Part shown: positions 43,881 through 55,784 of the stretch, one piece after another
Position numbering within the stretch: position 1 is the stretch's first letter
Layout: the number at the start of each line of letters is the position of its first letter
NCBI GenBank assembly: GCA_024734495.1
Contig: JALMQS010000841.1
Coordinates: 2,232,662-2,296,661 of the forward strand
Length of the DNA: 64,000 nucleotides
Reading direction: 5' to 3'
Source: Forficula auricularia
Lineage: Eukaryota > Arthropoda > Insecta > Dermaptera > Forficulidae
Position numbers and translations under genes: made by a program
Notes under the pieces: model-generated
Told to the model about the DNA's origin: nothing
Database searches by the model: none
Seen by the model: only the letters and a program-made list of their open reading frames with translations

Positions 43881-44035
43881 CTCCGAAAGTTTAGTCCGGG
43901 CGGGGTGTGTTTCGGGCTCCCATTTTTTTTTCTAATCAAATACACATTGAAAACCGAACCAGCCAATCGTCGGGCGGGGTGTGTTTGGGGCCCCATTTTT
44001 CCTAATCAAACAAACACTTTCAAACGGCTAATTAT
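43880..44035. repeat. Two direct copies of an ~80 bp unit
   Basis: CGGGCGGGGTGTGTTTCGGG followed by CCCATTTTT..CTAATCAAA..ACA is present at about 43898 and again at about 43973. Confidence 0.75.
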
Positions 44036-44377
44036 CCGCCAAAATATGAAAGTCTGTTTATATTATTCAAAACTATGATTATAAGCTTCTCACTTAATCT
44101 CTTTTGTATTCTCCCTTATACTGGGGAATATTTTGTCAGAAGATATTATGTCGGGGGATGTTTTGTCGGGGGCTGAAATGTCGCGGTACCCATTGATTTT
44201 CCCCTAAAATTTTACTTCTAGTTGATTATTTTGGGCACAAAAATCAAAATTACCTTAACCTTTACAAAGTTTTCTATCAATATAATTCCCTGACAATACG
44301 TCACTCTTTATAGAACAATGTGTGAGTGAATTGAAATAACAGACAGGATATAATTGAAGAGTAAATGGCTGCGTTTC

Positions 44378-44875
44378 ATTATATAAGACTTTTATCGTGA
44401 GGCCGACTGAATAAGTGGTTGGTTGGTGGCCGACATAAAAGTGAATCGTTGCCGGAAGAGCAAGAAGACTGCCAACAACCCTGATCTAGCGAATTGTCCT
44501 CAATTGGAGAGCAGGCAAAGCCAGTGAGTAATTGCAAGTAGTGGTGGGTGATTTGAATGGGAGCGGTATGAATGGACGCCAAGTGGCATGTGCTCTGCTC
44601 TGCTCTGCCTGGGGGGATTCCGAGGTCGACGTCACTAGTCTGCGGGAACGAGAGGAGGTCGACCCGACTCGACTCGACTCGGCTTTATCGAAAGCTTGCT
44701 TGGTTTCAGTTCATGGTGCCATGGCAGAAGGTGGAGGAAGAGGGACCCCATTCATCTTGGAAGGGACATGAACCGAATAGCATCAGGGCAACAATAACAA
44801 CACCAGAACATAATGATACAACAGGGGGACGGCGACTGCGTGCGTCACTCTTTATTTTAATTTGATAATAAACAT
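44378..44875. other. GC-richer unique island, possible exon(s)
   Basis: About 500 bp is distinctly richer in GC than its flanks and not repeated in the window. A donor-like GCCA|GTGAGTAATT lies at 44522. Overlapping frames are open on the plus strand (44532-44771, 44572-44865) and minus strand (44379-44582) but none shows a domain. It contains a (CTCGA)n-like run at 44670-44687. A first exon of an unknown gene is possible. Confidence 0.35.
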
Positions 44876-45084
44876 AATAAATTTATTTTGATTCTATTTT
44901 CAACCCTTGATCCTTCGCACAATAACGCTACATACGTATATTAAACCCGAAACACGTCAAGAAATCTTTAGAAAACGTAATTCACACGTAAAAGTAAATA
45001 ATGAAAACTTTTTTTTTTTAATACCAGTTGCTAAAGATTGGTGGGAGTAAACAGCCTGATTTCTGACTGACTATTGTACATACT

Positions 45085-45860
45085 ATTTTCTTTGTAACAA
45101 AAAAATTAATAAATTTTATAATTTTTCTCATTAATCTATCAAAGAATAATTGATATATTAACGAGAATTGTTTTGACCGCGCTTTTTTGAAAAAGATATA
45201 TATCGCGAGACTACTGCGGATGACTATTTTTTTTTTTTTTTTTTTTTTAATGATATTGATGAGAGAAGGAGATACTCCGAAAGGTGGATCCCCTAAAGGC
45301 CTGTATGGGCTGGCCCCTCAATCGTGAAAGAACAAGAGCAGAAGGAAAAGAAGCCGGGATCTCGAGCCAATCTCGAAACACAGATACAATTTCAATATCC
45401 AATTTACCAAGGTTTAGGGGCTTCAAACGGTGGTAAATCCTCCGCGCGATAAATTCGGTTAAATTTATCTCCCATAATAAATATTGAAGTCTGCGGAGTC
45501 TTAAGTCTGCGAAAAAAAGATGTGATCCATTTAGCTACAATCCAACGTCATTTTGCGTATATCCAGCATGACGTTGGATTGTAGCTAAATGGACTACCTT
45601 CTCTTAATCAGACTTAAGACTCCGCAGACTCCAATAGTCATCCACAGTAATCTCATGCGATATATATCTTTTCAAAAAAAGCGGTCAAAACAATTCTCGT
45701 TAATATATCAATTATTCTTTGACATATTAATGAGAAAAATTATAAAATTTATTTAACATCATTATTTCAAGTTAGAAATATATAAGTTCAGATATTATTT
45801 TCACTCAATATTTGACAAAAATCACCTATATTTGATCCGCGATTGAATCAAATGTAGGAA
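45085..45860. repeat. Foldback family A, copy 2, with nested retroposon
   Basis: Matches the element at 60-960: ATTATAATTTTTCTCATTAAT, GAATTGTTTTGACCGCGC, CGAGACTACTGCGGAT and its inverted partner at 45600-45850. It lacks the central part of copy 1 and is broken at 45228-45474. Confidence 0.85.
45228..45474 (-). mobile_element. Short poly(A)-tailed retroposon, copy 2
   Basis: Same unit as at 3588-3824, ending in a ~21 nt poly-A on the minus strand and starting TGGGAGATAAATTTAACC. It interrupts the family A palindrome at GGATGACTATT, which is intact in the opposite arm near 45645. Confidence 0.8.
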
Positions 45861-46034
45861 ACATACGATTAAAAAATTCATAGGCGCACTAAAAAGGGAA
45901 AAATAGGTATATATTTTTTTAATAATTAGATGCTGTTTTGAGATATGTAAGCCATTTGAACCAGATGTTGTGTTCAAATGAAGACAAGGAATTTTATTCT
46001 GGTTGAGATGTATTGTTTTGTTTAGATGTTTTAT

Positions 46035-46205
46035 TTTCAAATCACGTTTTGACGGAGACTCTTCACCATCTTCAGTCAGTGTTTGAATTATATAGCGCTT
46101 TTGAATTATATATCTGGTTCAAAGGGGCTTACATTGCGCTGTATAATTCAAACACTGACTGAAGATGGTGAAGAGTCTCCGCCGAAACCGTCTCGTGATT
46201 TGAAA
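46035..46205. repeat. Foldback with hammerhead-like motif (family J)
   Basis: CAAATCACGTTTTGACGGAGACTC... on the left is complemented by GAGTCTCCGCCGAAACCG...GTGATTTG on the right, with ~60 bp between the arms holding AATTATATA repeats. Confidence 0.8.
46157..46195 (+). ncRNA. Hammerhead-like motif, family J
   Basis: GA, CTGAAGA, T, stem II GGTG/CGCC, GAAAC, C, GTC, TC. The left-arm partner is mutated (CAAAACG). Confidence 0.45.
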
Positions 46206-46209
46206 TTAA

Positions 46210-47595
46210 AACATCAAACAAGACAATACCTCGACCTGTCATTTTAAAATACCTTATGAAGATTGAAAATTATATTCTAATAAATTATTTTATTAGCAAT
46301 TTGTTATAATCCTTGAGCTGCCCCTTCATCAAATCCCCTTTAAGACAAGTATTATTCAAGATAAAATTTTAACGCCATAAAAATCTTTTTATAAGGTTTT
46401 AGACCCCTATGTTCTCTCAATTTTTTCCTATCAATATGGCTCTAGGAAAATTCATCAACGATAATTTATCAAAAATGTCTCTGAATTGCCGTCGATGAAT
46501 TGTTGTCGATGAGCTGATCGTTGACCAATAGGGCGTCGGTCTATTGGCTATTCATGAATTGCCTAGTCCTATATTATATTATTTTTGATGAATTATCGTC
46601 GATGAATTGTGGTCGATGAATTTTCCGGATCCCATCAAAATCACCTTATTTAAAAAAAAAAATAATAATAAACATTGGCGTAAGCACGATTTTTCAGAGA
46701 TATTAATTAATCTCACAGCAGTTTTTTAATAAATATTACACATAAGAAAAAGAAATTGATTGAAGTGGTAAATCATCCAAAATGCATTTTTTTTAATAAT
46801 ATCCCTACTAGTATATGTCCAAAAAATGTCAACAAACTTTCAACAAACCAACACTCCATCAAACAAACATATTTTATTTAATCCTAGAGGATTAAGTTTC
46901 TTCACATTAGGGAACGCAAGACAAACCTAGAGACCTAGACAGACGTTCGCTCTTTTTGTTCCACTGTATGAAGTTTCTCTATTTTTAAAAAGTTATTAAT
47001 AGTTGTCAAGATTTAAACTAAAAAGGTAAGTGAAAGTAAAAAAAAAACACTATTATTAAACTACTCAAAGGATTATTTGTATTTTAAAATAATTTGATAG
47101 TACGTTAGTAAGTATATTAAATATAAAACACTTTTCTAGTAAAATTTTATAATTTTTTTTTAAACGAAAACTACTATTAAAAAAATAATAAGGAATTTTT
47201 ATTTTGCCACAATCATAAAATAGTACAAAAACAAACGAATAAATAAATACTTTAGATAAATCCTAAATTTTATACTATGGTAGTTAAAACAACTTCACCC
47301 TTTTCCTTGATCACTTTCTCCTTCTCTAAGGTTAATATGTTTTAAGATCTATAGATCTATAGGGTCTGTATCTTCTTGGTGCGCTCCCCTTGTAATCGAT
47401 CGCATATAAAAACCCAGACAGGCCATCGCAATATTTCCCCATTATATTCTATAGAATATAAATGGGAAAGTAAAAATGCATAGGTAATGTTTCGTCTCTT
47501 AACTCGGATGTTGACTTAGAATGGTAAATAAGTTATTTTCATCGTAGTGAAACATCATTATTTTCAGACCATTGTCAACACTTAAAATCGATTTC
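46210..47595. other. Spacer; TCGATGAATTG repeats
   Basis: Between 46485 and 46625 the phrase GTCGATGAATTGT or close variants occurs four times. Near 47400 TATAAAAACCCAGACAGGCC looks like a TATA context, but no transcript unit follows. Otherwise AT-rich. Confidence 0.4.
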
Positions 47596-47599
47596 TACT

Positions 47600-48870
47600 T
47601 ACTACGAATCCGCTAGAAAATTGAAAGGATTGATATGAAGTGAATTGCTGTTTTATGAAACCACTCGTTTTCAAAATTCACATATACGATCACTATTTTC
47701 TCTGAAGATTATGAATATAGGTATCATTTTTTAGACTTTATAAAGGAATAGACACATTCTCTTTGAAAAATTACCTTCAGTTATAGATAGAACATCTAGA
47801 ATATTTCCGTTCATAATCTTCCCAGAAAATAGTGATCGTTTGTGAATTTTGAAAAGGAGTGTTGTTTCATAAAACATCAATTCAATTCATCTCAATCCTT
47901 TCAAGTTTCTAGAGCATTACAAATTAGTTTTCTACTTAATCGAATTGTTATAGATCATTTTTTAACAAACATATGTTAGAAGAGTTGTATTCACACCCTC
48001 GGGAATTAAACTGATTTTTCCTACTGTGAAGTTTTTGAAAAAGAAAGTTTGTTTCATAAATCATCAATTCGCTTCATTCACAGAAATGTTCTATCTATAA
48101 CTGAAGATAATTTTTCAAAGAGAATATGTCTATTGCTTTATAAATTAATGAAGCGAATTGATGATTTATGAAACAAAATTTAAAAGTAACAAATATTTTT
48201 TTTTTAATTTAGTATAACAATATAAGTATAAGTGTGAATTCTTTAATTATTAGAATTTCTAGAAAAGAAACATATTCTCAATGAGAAATGTTTTCCGTTC
48301 TGTTTTCGTTCTAGAATATTTTCAAATGGGAGTCAAATTCTGAATTTTAAAATTTTCGGAATTCCCTCGAACGGCAGTTTCTTGTCTTTTGAAAGAATCA
48401 GGTTGTTTGCAAATTCAATTAAGTAGAAAACTAAGTTCTAATTCTCTAGAAACTTTAAAGGATTGAGATGAAGTGAATTGCTGTTTTATGAAACAACACT
48501 CGTTTTCAAAACTCACAAACGATCACTATTTTCTCAGAAGATTATGAATGTAGGTATAATTTTTTAGACTTTATAAAGGAATAGAAATATTCTCTTTGAA
48601 AAATTATCTTCGGTTATAGATAGAACATCTATAATATTTCCGATGCTGAATGAAGCGAATTGATGATTTATGAAACAAAATCTTTTTCAAAATTTAAAAG
48701 TAACAAATATTTTTTTTTAAATTTAACAGAACAATATAAATTTATAAGTGTGAAGTCTAGAAAATAAACACATTCTCAATGAGAAATGTATTCCGTTTTG
48801 CGTTATATAGAATATTTCCAAATCTGAGTCAAATTCTGAATTTAAAATTTTTTGGAATTCTCTCGAACGG
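47600..48870. repeat. Mosaic of direct and inverted copies of a ~180 bp unit
   Basis: The segment 47620-47815 (GGATTGATATGAAGTGAATT, CTGTTTTATGAAACCACTCG, CGATCACTATTTTCT, TAGATAGAACATCT) recurs directly at 48455-48640 and inverted at 47810-47930. A second segment (GATGATTTATGAAACAAAAT, AAGTAACAAATATTTTTTTT) is at 48155 and 48660. The four motifs are arranged as an irregular palindrome-containing duplication. Confidence 0.85.
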
Positions 48871-48889
48871 CGCAGTTTCTTGTCTTGTG

Positions 48890-49150
48890 AAAGAATCAGG
48901 TTGTTTGCAAATCCGAGATCCACTTGTTTAATGGTTTTGGGCTGCCTCGGATGGTTTCCCTGGGTCATGGTCGAGGTCTGATCCGGGCTGTTGGCCACAA
49001 TCGCCCCCCGATCGATTCCCAACCAACTTGCCTCCATCAAGAGTTATCTTCACACCATCTTTCATTTAAGGAATGTTCTTCTTCCATATCTCAATTCCGT
49101 CCACACAAATCACGTAATTGAGACGTGGAGGATCAAAGGATTTGGAACCA
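48890..49150. other. Unique GC-richer patch, nature unknown
   Basis: A short segment with CCGATCGATTCCCAACC and GGGTCATGGTCGAGGTC is open on both strands; the minus frame reads MMEASWLGIDRGAIVANSPD, the plus frame RMVSLGHGRGLIRAVGHNRP. Neither is recognised. It could be an exon or a mobile-element scrap. Confidence 0.25.
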
Positions 49151-49264
49151 GGATTCGTTTCCAATTACAACAATACTTCCTGATAATTTGGAAAATGGAA
49201 ATCACATTAAATATTCCAAGATGTTCTTCTAATTCGAGAGTATATATTTTTTTTTTTTAATTTA

Positions 49265-50185
49265 ACGATATTTCCCGAAATATACTTTCTTGATCATATT
49301 ATGTTTTAAATCAATTTTTTCTGTCTTTAGCTACCAAAATAATAAATATTTCCTCACCAAAAGGAAGATAATTTGAGTAAAAATTTCAATATACTCACTT
49401 ATTTATATAAATGTAAAATCGGCAAAGTTTCGTTAGAATTTCACTAATTCGTGATTTCTACTTGATGTAATCGCTCAACCAAAAGAAAACTTTTTTTTTC
49501 TTGATGTGAATAGAGAGTACAAAAATACACTCTTTGCTTGAACGATCCTAATACAACTTTTTTTTTTAATATGGAGTGAATTTTTTTTTACATAAGTGGT
49601 TTGCTGGGATATATAGTATAGCCTTCTGGATGGTTTATTAAATATTATATCTTCTTGAACTATCTTTAAATTTTATCCCCGGCAGTCGAAGTTGATTGTA
49701 TGGTATATTTAAAAGAGGGTTCTGAATCTTATAATTTCCAAAATACTTGAAACAATAATAATTCGTTCTTATTTATCGTTGATAATGAGAGAATAAGGGG
49801 GCTTGTGTAATTTTTTCATAATTTTAAGTTAAGCCATTTCTAAACTCCGACAGGTAGGTACAAACATAATATAAAAAAGACCACTTTAAATCTCTTACAC
49901 CGTCATTAAAAATCGAAATAAATTCAAAAAAATTAACCTGATTCTACTTAAAGAGATCTTTACAAAGATACACACTCTAGGATAAAAAATATTTTTTTTA
50001 TTTTTGACCTCACATAAAATTTTAATATAATTTCTATATAACGATATAGAAAAAATTATTAATTGATTGTTTTATAATTAAAAAAAATACAAATATTTAA
50101 AAAAACAATTTTCAAAACGTCTATTTTAAATCTATACGTTTCGGGAGAATTTCTCCCTTTATAAATGGAATTTTTAAATTTAATA
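49265..50185. other. AT-rich spacer, nothing seen
   Basis: No repeat, exon or RNA feature could be supported. Confidence 0.5.
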
Positions 50186-50325
50186 GGGACCGTGCGTCAC
50201 GACTTTAGCGCCAACTGGCGACGAAAATATAAGCTTTGGGGGATGATTTATTAAACGACCAAGACAAAGAGACACGCTCACGGCCCCTTAGGCTCCGTGC
50301 ACTCTTTTATCTATGATATATACTA

Positions 50326-50620
50326 TAATACAATTATTAAAGTTGTTATAGGAAATAAGGACTATATCTTTTATGCAGATAATTATATTTTATTGCCAAC
50401 GTTTCGTCAACTTTGTTGACTTCTTCAGGGCTCAAATAGTAAACTTCCCTGCATATTTCTCATTTATTTATTTAAATATTTGAGCCCTGAGAGAAGTCAA
50501 CAAAGTTGACGAATCGTTGGCAATAAGATATAAATTATCTTCATAAAAGATATAGTCCTTATTTCCCTATAACAACTTTAATAATTTAATCGATGGACAT
50601 AACTAATCAAAATAGCTATA
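50326..50620. repeat. Family P foldback repeat, copy 3
   Basis: ATTAAAGTTGTTATAGGAAA to CCTATAACAACTTTAATAAT with inverted arms around AAACTTCCCTGCATATTTC; the same phrase marks the copies at 2540 and 37985. Confidence 0.8.
50395..50431 (-). ncRNA. Hammerhead-like motif, best family P copy
   Basis: Minus strand: GCC, CTGAAGA, A, stem II GTCAAC-AAA-GTTGAC (perfect), GAAAC, GTT, GGC. The right-arm copy is broken (CTGAGAGA and GAATC). Confidence 0.55.
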
Positions 50621-50982
50621 ATACAATATTAGCCACAATTCCCCCAAATTATTTGAATAAATAAACACAAGAGAGCGCTACCTTCGGCAGTAGTGCTGCC
50701 TCTATGTTTAACGCACGGTCCATATAAATAAATCTAGAAAATCGAAAGCCCCATAGGCTCCGTGCACTCTTTTATCTATGATATATACTATAATACCATA
50801 TTGGCCCCAATTCTCCCAAATTATTTGAATAAATAAACACAAGACTACCTTCGGCTGCCTCTATGTTTAACTCACCGTTCCTATAGAAAAAAAGGTTGCT
50901 TTTTCTAAGATTTAAAAAGCAACACTTTTTTAATAACGATATAACTTAAACCATAAATTTGATGTCATGGTGGCGATACTAA

Positions 50983-51144
50983 GGGCCAGTTGTATGTCGG
51001 TTGGTAAACTCTTTTTAAACGTTGACAAAGGGTAAATGGCTGGGATGGCCAATCAGATGACAGGCACTTTCATCTGATTGGCCATCCCGCCTTTTACCTT
51101 TGTCAACGTTTAAAAGAGTTTACCAACCGACATACAACTGGCCC
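50983..51144. mobile_element. PIF/Harbinger-type MITE, hairpin
   Basis: The 162 bp unit is an almost perfect palindrome: GGGCCAGTTGTATGTCGGTT at one end, AACCGACATACAACTGGCCC at the other, meeting near CAGATGACAGGCACTTTCATCTG. TAA flanks both sides (50980-50982 and 51145-51147), the TWA duplication expected of Harbinger-type MITEs. Confidence 0.85.
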
Positions 51145-51844
51145 TAATAGGGCTCCGTTTTAATTTTCAAGTGGAACCCTAAAGATTATGGTAAGTGTGT
51201 GGCGCACACTGCAAATGTTTATTTTTTCTAAAGTCGTTGTCGCTTTAATCAATATGTCATTATCATTAGTATTTAGTGATAAGGGGTATGCTTCTATTTG
51301 TTCCCTGTTGAAATGATAAGAAAAGTCGTCATCGCAGACAGACGTTGGTTATTATATAACATGTCCAATGAATAGTCCAATAGAGAATAGACTGCTCATC
51401 TAGTAGAATGCTCTGCATGGCCTGGTTCTTCTGGGTTCCTCTTCCATCCAAACAAGATCGAAAAAGCAATCCGAACAGCAACCTGTTTTCTATCTGTTCT
51501 TTCATTTCTCTCTCCAGCTTGAAGATTATTATTATATAACCCGAATGAGTGATTCATTCCTCACCAATAGACCAATAGGATGACTTGACTCTTGAATGTT
51601 TATCCATTTCATTCGGATTCTTTATCAATCCTTTTTTTTTACTGACTAGTCACAACCCTTATATAATGAATCGATTGTATTCAGTGGCCATTCCTTATAA
51701 GATTTTCTTCGGCTTTCAATATTATAATTAGAGAAAAAGAAACTTTTTCAAGACTTGGTACGATCTTCGCATATTTTGCAGATAGTTGGAAAGACGTTAG
51801 CTTTCGCTGGGTTGAAGCCTTCTTAGTAATAAAAATAAATAAGT

Positions 51845-52915
51845 ATTTCAATTGAAAAACTTTTATTTTGCTTAGAGTAGCAGAGTTGTTGAATTATAAA
51901 GAGTAACAAAGAGGTTGTCCTCTGCTTGATACAAATAAACATACACACACACCAAATATAGATATGTATATACATATACCATATTTATTTGTTTGAGACT
52001 ATAGATTCGAAGGCTTGGCCTTCATCATCAGTCCTTTTTAAATATTATTTTTCATGGGGCTAGTATTGCGTGGATATTGAAAATTTTTGTTCTTAGCAGA
52101 CAAGCTTAGTTAACTTAAATTGAAAGTTTTTGCCGAGAGTAGCAGAATTTTTATACGAGTATATTGAAGGAGATAATAAAAGAGTGTGTCTTCTGCTGGA
52201 ATTATAAATTTTATTTATTTATAACGAGACTATAGTTTCGAGGGCTTTGCCCTCTTCATCAGTCTATTACAATGGATTCACAGGAATTAATTTATTATTA
52301 TTCATAAATTAATTCCTGTGAATTATTGTAATAGACTGATGAAGAGGGCAAAAACCTCGAAACTATAGTCTCGTTATAAATAAATAAAATTTATAATTCA
52401 AGATTATACACTCTTTATTGTCTCCTTCAATTAGTTAACTTAGTTACTGACCCCATGAAAAATAATATTTATAATTAAAAAATACCTTCATCATCAGTCA
52501 GACAAGCTTAGTTAACTTAGTACTGACCCCATGAAGAATAATATTTATAATTAAAAAAATACCTTCATCAGTCAGATAAGCTTAGTTCAACTTAGTACTG
52601 ACCCCATGAAAAATAATATTTATAATTAAAAAATATCTTCATCATCAGTCTTTTTAATTATAAATATCTATTTTTCATCAGGGTCATACTAAGTTAACTA
52701 AGCTTGTCTGCTAAGAACAAATATTTTCAATATCCACGCAATACTGGCCCCATGAAGAATAATATTTAAAAGGGATTGATGATGAGGGCCAGGCCTTCGA
52801 ATCTATAGTCTCAAACAAAGAATATATGTATATACATATCTATATTCGATATATAGTTGTGTATGTTTATTTGCATCAAGCAGAGGACAACCTCTTTGTT
52901 TATCTTTATGAAATA
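51845..52915. repeat. Foldback family C, copy 2, with family B nested in it
   Basis: Left arm 51850-52095 (GAGTAGCAGAGTTGTTGAAT, TTGTCCTCTGCTTGATACAA) and right arm 52680-52915 (GCATCAAGCAGAGGACAACC) enclose a family B palindrome (52119-52433) and three tandem copies of a ~70 bp unit (TTAGTACTGACCCCATGAA..AATACCTTCATCATCAGTCAG) at 52435-52660. Both family C ribozyme cores are mutated (GAATC for GAAAC). Confidence 0.85.
52119..52433. repeat. Palindromic element family B, copy 3
   Basis: Same arms as at 8430, starting TTTTTGCCGAGAGTAGCAGA and ending TTATTGTCTCCTTCAATTAG. Hammerhead-like cores at about 52226-52264 (minus, perfect stem II) and 52335-52373 (plus, stem II damaged). Confidence 0.9.
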
Positions 52916-53630
52916 AATATTTTATTGAACACTTTAAAAAAATTTTTACAAAAAACATCACTCTAGTTGTATTTTGTTTTGTTCTTCATTATGTTTGTTG
53001 ATTTTCTATTCAATGTTTAATTTTTAATTGCTATGTTGTTTTTATTGTCCTTTATCTGTAATTAGTAAAAAAACTGTAGATTAGAATATTAAATAAATAA
53101 ATAAATAAAAATCACCTCAACGAATTAAAATCTCAAAAATTATTTCAAAAAAAAAAATCTGTATTTTTGAACCGAAAGTTCTGTAGCTAGAGATTCCAAA
53201 ATATTATCAGCTCCCCTCATTGAAAATACAAACAGTTTGGCAAAAGAACAAACATTCTACGTGTTTCCCTTCTTGAACTAACTAGAATTAATGAATAATT
53301 CTCTCCAAAGCATCGTTTGCACAAAATATATGGTTTTGTCAACTCGTTTATTCCTATGACTTCTAAAGACTCAAACGTACTTCCCGTATTCCTGTTTCTA
53401 GCGTCAAATAAACTTCAGTCTTCCAAGAGCAGCATAGTTACCTATAACTACGTCACAATCCCTGAAATTTCTTTCTATCTTTCTTCTTTTACTACGCAAG
53501 GATCCACCTCGGACTACAGGGGCTCATCATTACTATAAAAATAAAAGAGTTGCCACTTAGAATATACCTTTATCTTCCGGACCGATTTAAACTAGGAGTC
53601 TAGATGTACACTAAGACGGGTTCACCCCAT

Positions 53631-53848
53631 AATCTCGGGGTTTTGGCTTGTTGGGATTTTGGCTTGTTGGGATTTTGGATTGTTGGGGTTTTGGCTTGTC
53701 GGGATTTTTTCTTGTCGGGATTTTGGCTTGTCGGGATTTTGGCTGTCGGGATTTTGGCTGTCGGGATTTTGACTGTCGGGATTTTGGCTTGTCGGGATTT
53801 TGGCTTGTCTAGATTTTGACTGTCGGGATTTTGGCTGTCGGGAATGCC
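53631..53848 (+). repeat. Minisatellite of ~16 bp (TCGGGATTTTGGCTTG)
   Basis: About thirteen copies of (T)GTCGGGATTTTGGCT, with TTGGGATTTTGG variants at the left. Two stray units recur at 54150-54172. The ORF across it (GVLACRDF repeats) is only the tandem repeat. Confidence 0.9.
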
Positions 53849-53984
53849 TGAATCCCTAGTTGCATATATAAAGTGGCTTCTAGAAATCGTTAAAATGATA
53901 CCAACATCTTACCGCACACAGAAATTTTTCAAGAAATTCCTCATTTGGAAGAAGTAAATAGTTCAAGTTTGATTGAAAATATTT

Positions 53985-54110
53985 AGTTTGCCGAAAGTAG
54001 CAGAGTTGATAATTCACAAGGAGAAATCAATCAGGTTGTCCTCTGTTTGATGCAAATAAACATATACCTATGTACCTATATGCTTATTAGTTTATTTGCA
54101 TATATATAGG
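53985..54110. repeat. Family C end fragment
   Basis: GCCGAAAGTAGCAGAGTTGA through GGTTGTCCTCTGTTTGATGC to GTTTATTTGCATATATATAG; the rest of the element is absent. Confidence 0.7.
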
Positions 54111-54112
54111 TA

Positions 54113-54135
54113 GTCATGTTGGCCGAGTGGTTATC
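54113..54135 (+). tRNA. 5' fragment resembling tRNA-Leu/Ser (box A only)
   Basis: GTCATGTTGGCCGAGTGGTT matches the acceptor and D-arm start of class II tRNAs, including box A TGGCCGAGTGG. The rest of the tRNA is missing, so it is a fragment. Confidence 0.45.
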
Positions 54136-55014
54136 AAATATGAAGGAGATTTCGGGATTTTGACTGTCGGGATTATGGGTGCCACCCCTCTAAGACTATG
54201 ACCCTAACAGATTATTAATAATTATGAAAATTATAGTAATTTATTTTGTGTATATCTATAGAAAATAAATTTTATTTCAATTCAGATATTTTAGGTTATG
54301 CTTGATGCTATTTTTTATTCCCTACTTTAGTAAGGGTCAAATTTAATAAATTTACACTATCCGTAAATATTGATAACAGCTCTTGAAATAGATTTAGTAC
54401 AATCGGTTATCTCATAGAAAATTCTATTTATATTCTATCTCGACCATGCTAAATCTCTCTCTTTCTCAGTACACACATATATAGAGCTTTTGATTGATAT
54501 TAAAGCCAACGGCCTTGGTATGTAGAAAACAACTTCAATTCCAAAGATCTCGGAAGTTCAGCTTGTGACGTTGTCGGATCGAGGACCGTATAAGAACACA
54601 GTGGGCTGTTTGCTTATTAGCTTATTACAGTAGTGTTGCTCGCATCCCACTTGAATTAATGTGCAGCTTAAAGGAGGATATGTTGCAACAACAAAAATAT
54701 ATTCTAGGATTTCAACAAGAAAAAGAATGGCCAATTAACACAACAAGCATAATTAATGTATTTATATTAAATTTGGAAGGAAAAGTGAAAACTTTTTCCA
54801 AGACTCGAAATGATCTGATAATTTAGATGATTTGTCCTTTTTTTAGGGAGCATACGGTTTGAGTTAAGACTTGAACAAAAAATGCAAAACAAAATGGTTT
54901 GACGAATTTTAGCTCATTATACCTATGATAGATCCCTATTTAAAAATTCGATTTTTTTTTGATTTTCTGCAATTTTGAATTTCATATTTTTCAAAAAATT
55001 GATGTGTGATTTCT

Positions 55015-55205
55015 ATATTTGTCGAAAGACAATTATAAAAGTCTTTCATTTGGAAACCGATAGTACAAGCCATAGGATCTTAGTCGGCTGATACGGGTGA
55101 GAATCTTGGAAAACTGTATGGTAGGGGTTCGCTTAGATATGTAAATCTGTATTGTGATAGGGTTTCTTTTTTTTAGCAGACATATCGTGGATCTTTCTTT
55201 TTTAG
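55015..55205. repeat. Inverted partner of 57380-57490
   Basis: AAAACTGTATGGTAGGGGTT, ATAGGGTTTCTTTTTTT and GACATATCGTGGA here are complemented at 57385-57475. The arms lie 2.2 kb apart, around the family C copy at 55785. Confidence 0.7.
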
Positions 55206-55784
55206 AAAGCTCAAAATCTGAGAAATTTTTTTTTGATTTTTGAACAGAAACCAGAACAAACTTTCAACGACCTTCTTTTCTTGAACACAATGAGACAAGA
55301 AAAAGACTTTCTTGAAAACGATTATTCTTCATGTTTCGTTTCCTAAACACAATAAAAAAAAATCTATGTTTGAGTAAATTTAATACTTAATTAGCCTCCC
55401 CCCTCCAGAGTAGCCAGTAATTTTCAGCAAATAGATAAAAGCGAAATCTCAGAAAATACAGACCAAAATATTGAAGTAAACACTAAAAACAAAAAACATA
55501 TTTACTAAATAATATTCGAGATAACTATACTAGAATGCACTAGCAAAGCATTGCTTCATATTTTGCACAATTTTTGAAGTGAAACTTCTTTAGCGACGTA
55601 TATGTTCGAATTTTTTGTTACAGTAAAGGGTAAATGACCCAATAGAGGGGAAATAATATACAACCCTTGAGGGGCATCTTGCTGGTCAGGGGACTCCGTA
55701 GTGTGTTTTAAAATAATAATTTTTATTTACTAATTTTACTAAATTGTATTTGTCATGAGCTATTAGTGGATTTTAAAATTAAAG

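Larger units (their letters stand above)
50186..50721. mobile_element. Element with GGACCGTGCGT inverted ends, family P nested inside
   Basis: GGACCGTGCGT near 50187 is complemented by ACGCACGGTCC at 50711-50721. The family P foldback (50326-50620) sits inside. A second tail (GGCTCCGTGCACTCTTTTAT ... CTATGTTTAACTCACCGTTC) follows at 50755-50880, suggesting a partial duplicate. Confidence 0.6.

Noticed and set aside
47345..47420. TATA-like promoter (GCATATAAAAACCCAG)
   Set aside because: No exon or conserved start follows and TATA-like strings are frequent in this AT-rich DNA.
53604..53819. Open frame with repeated GVLACRDFGLS-type residues
   Set aside because: It is only the translation of a 16 bp minisatellite.
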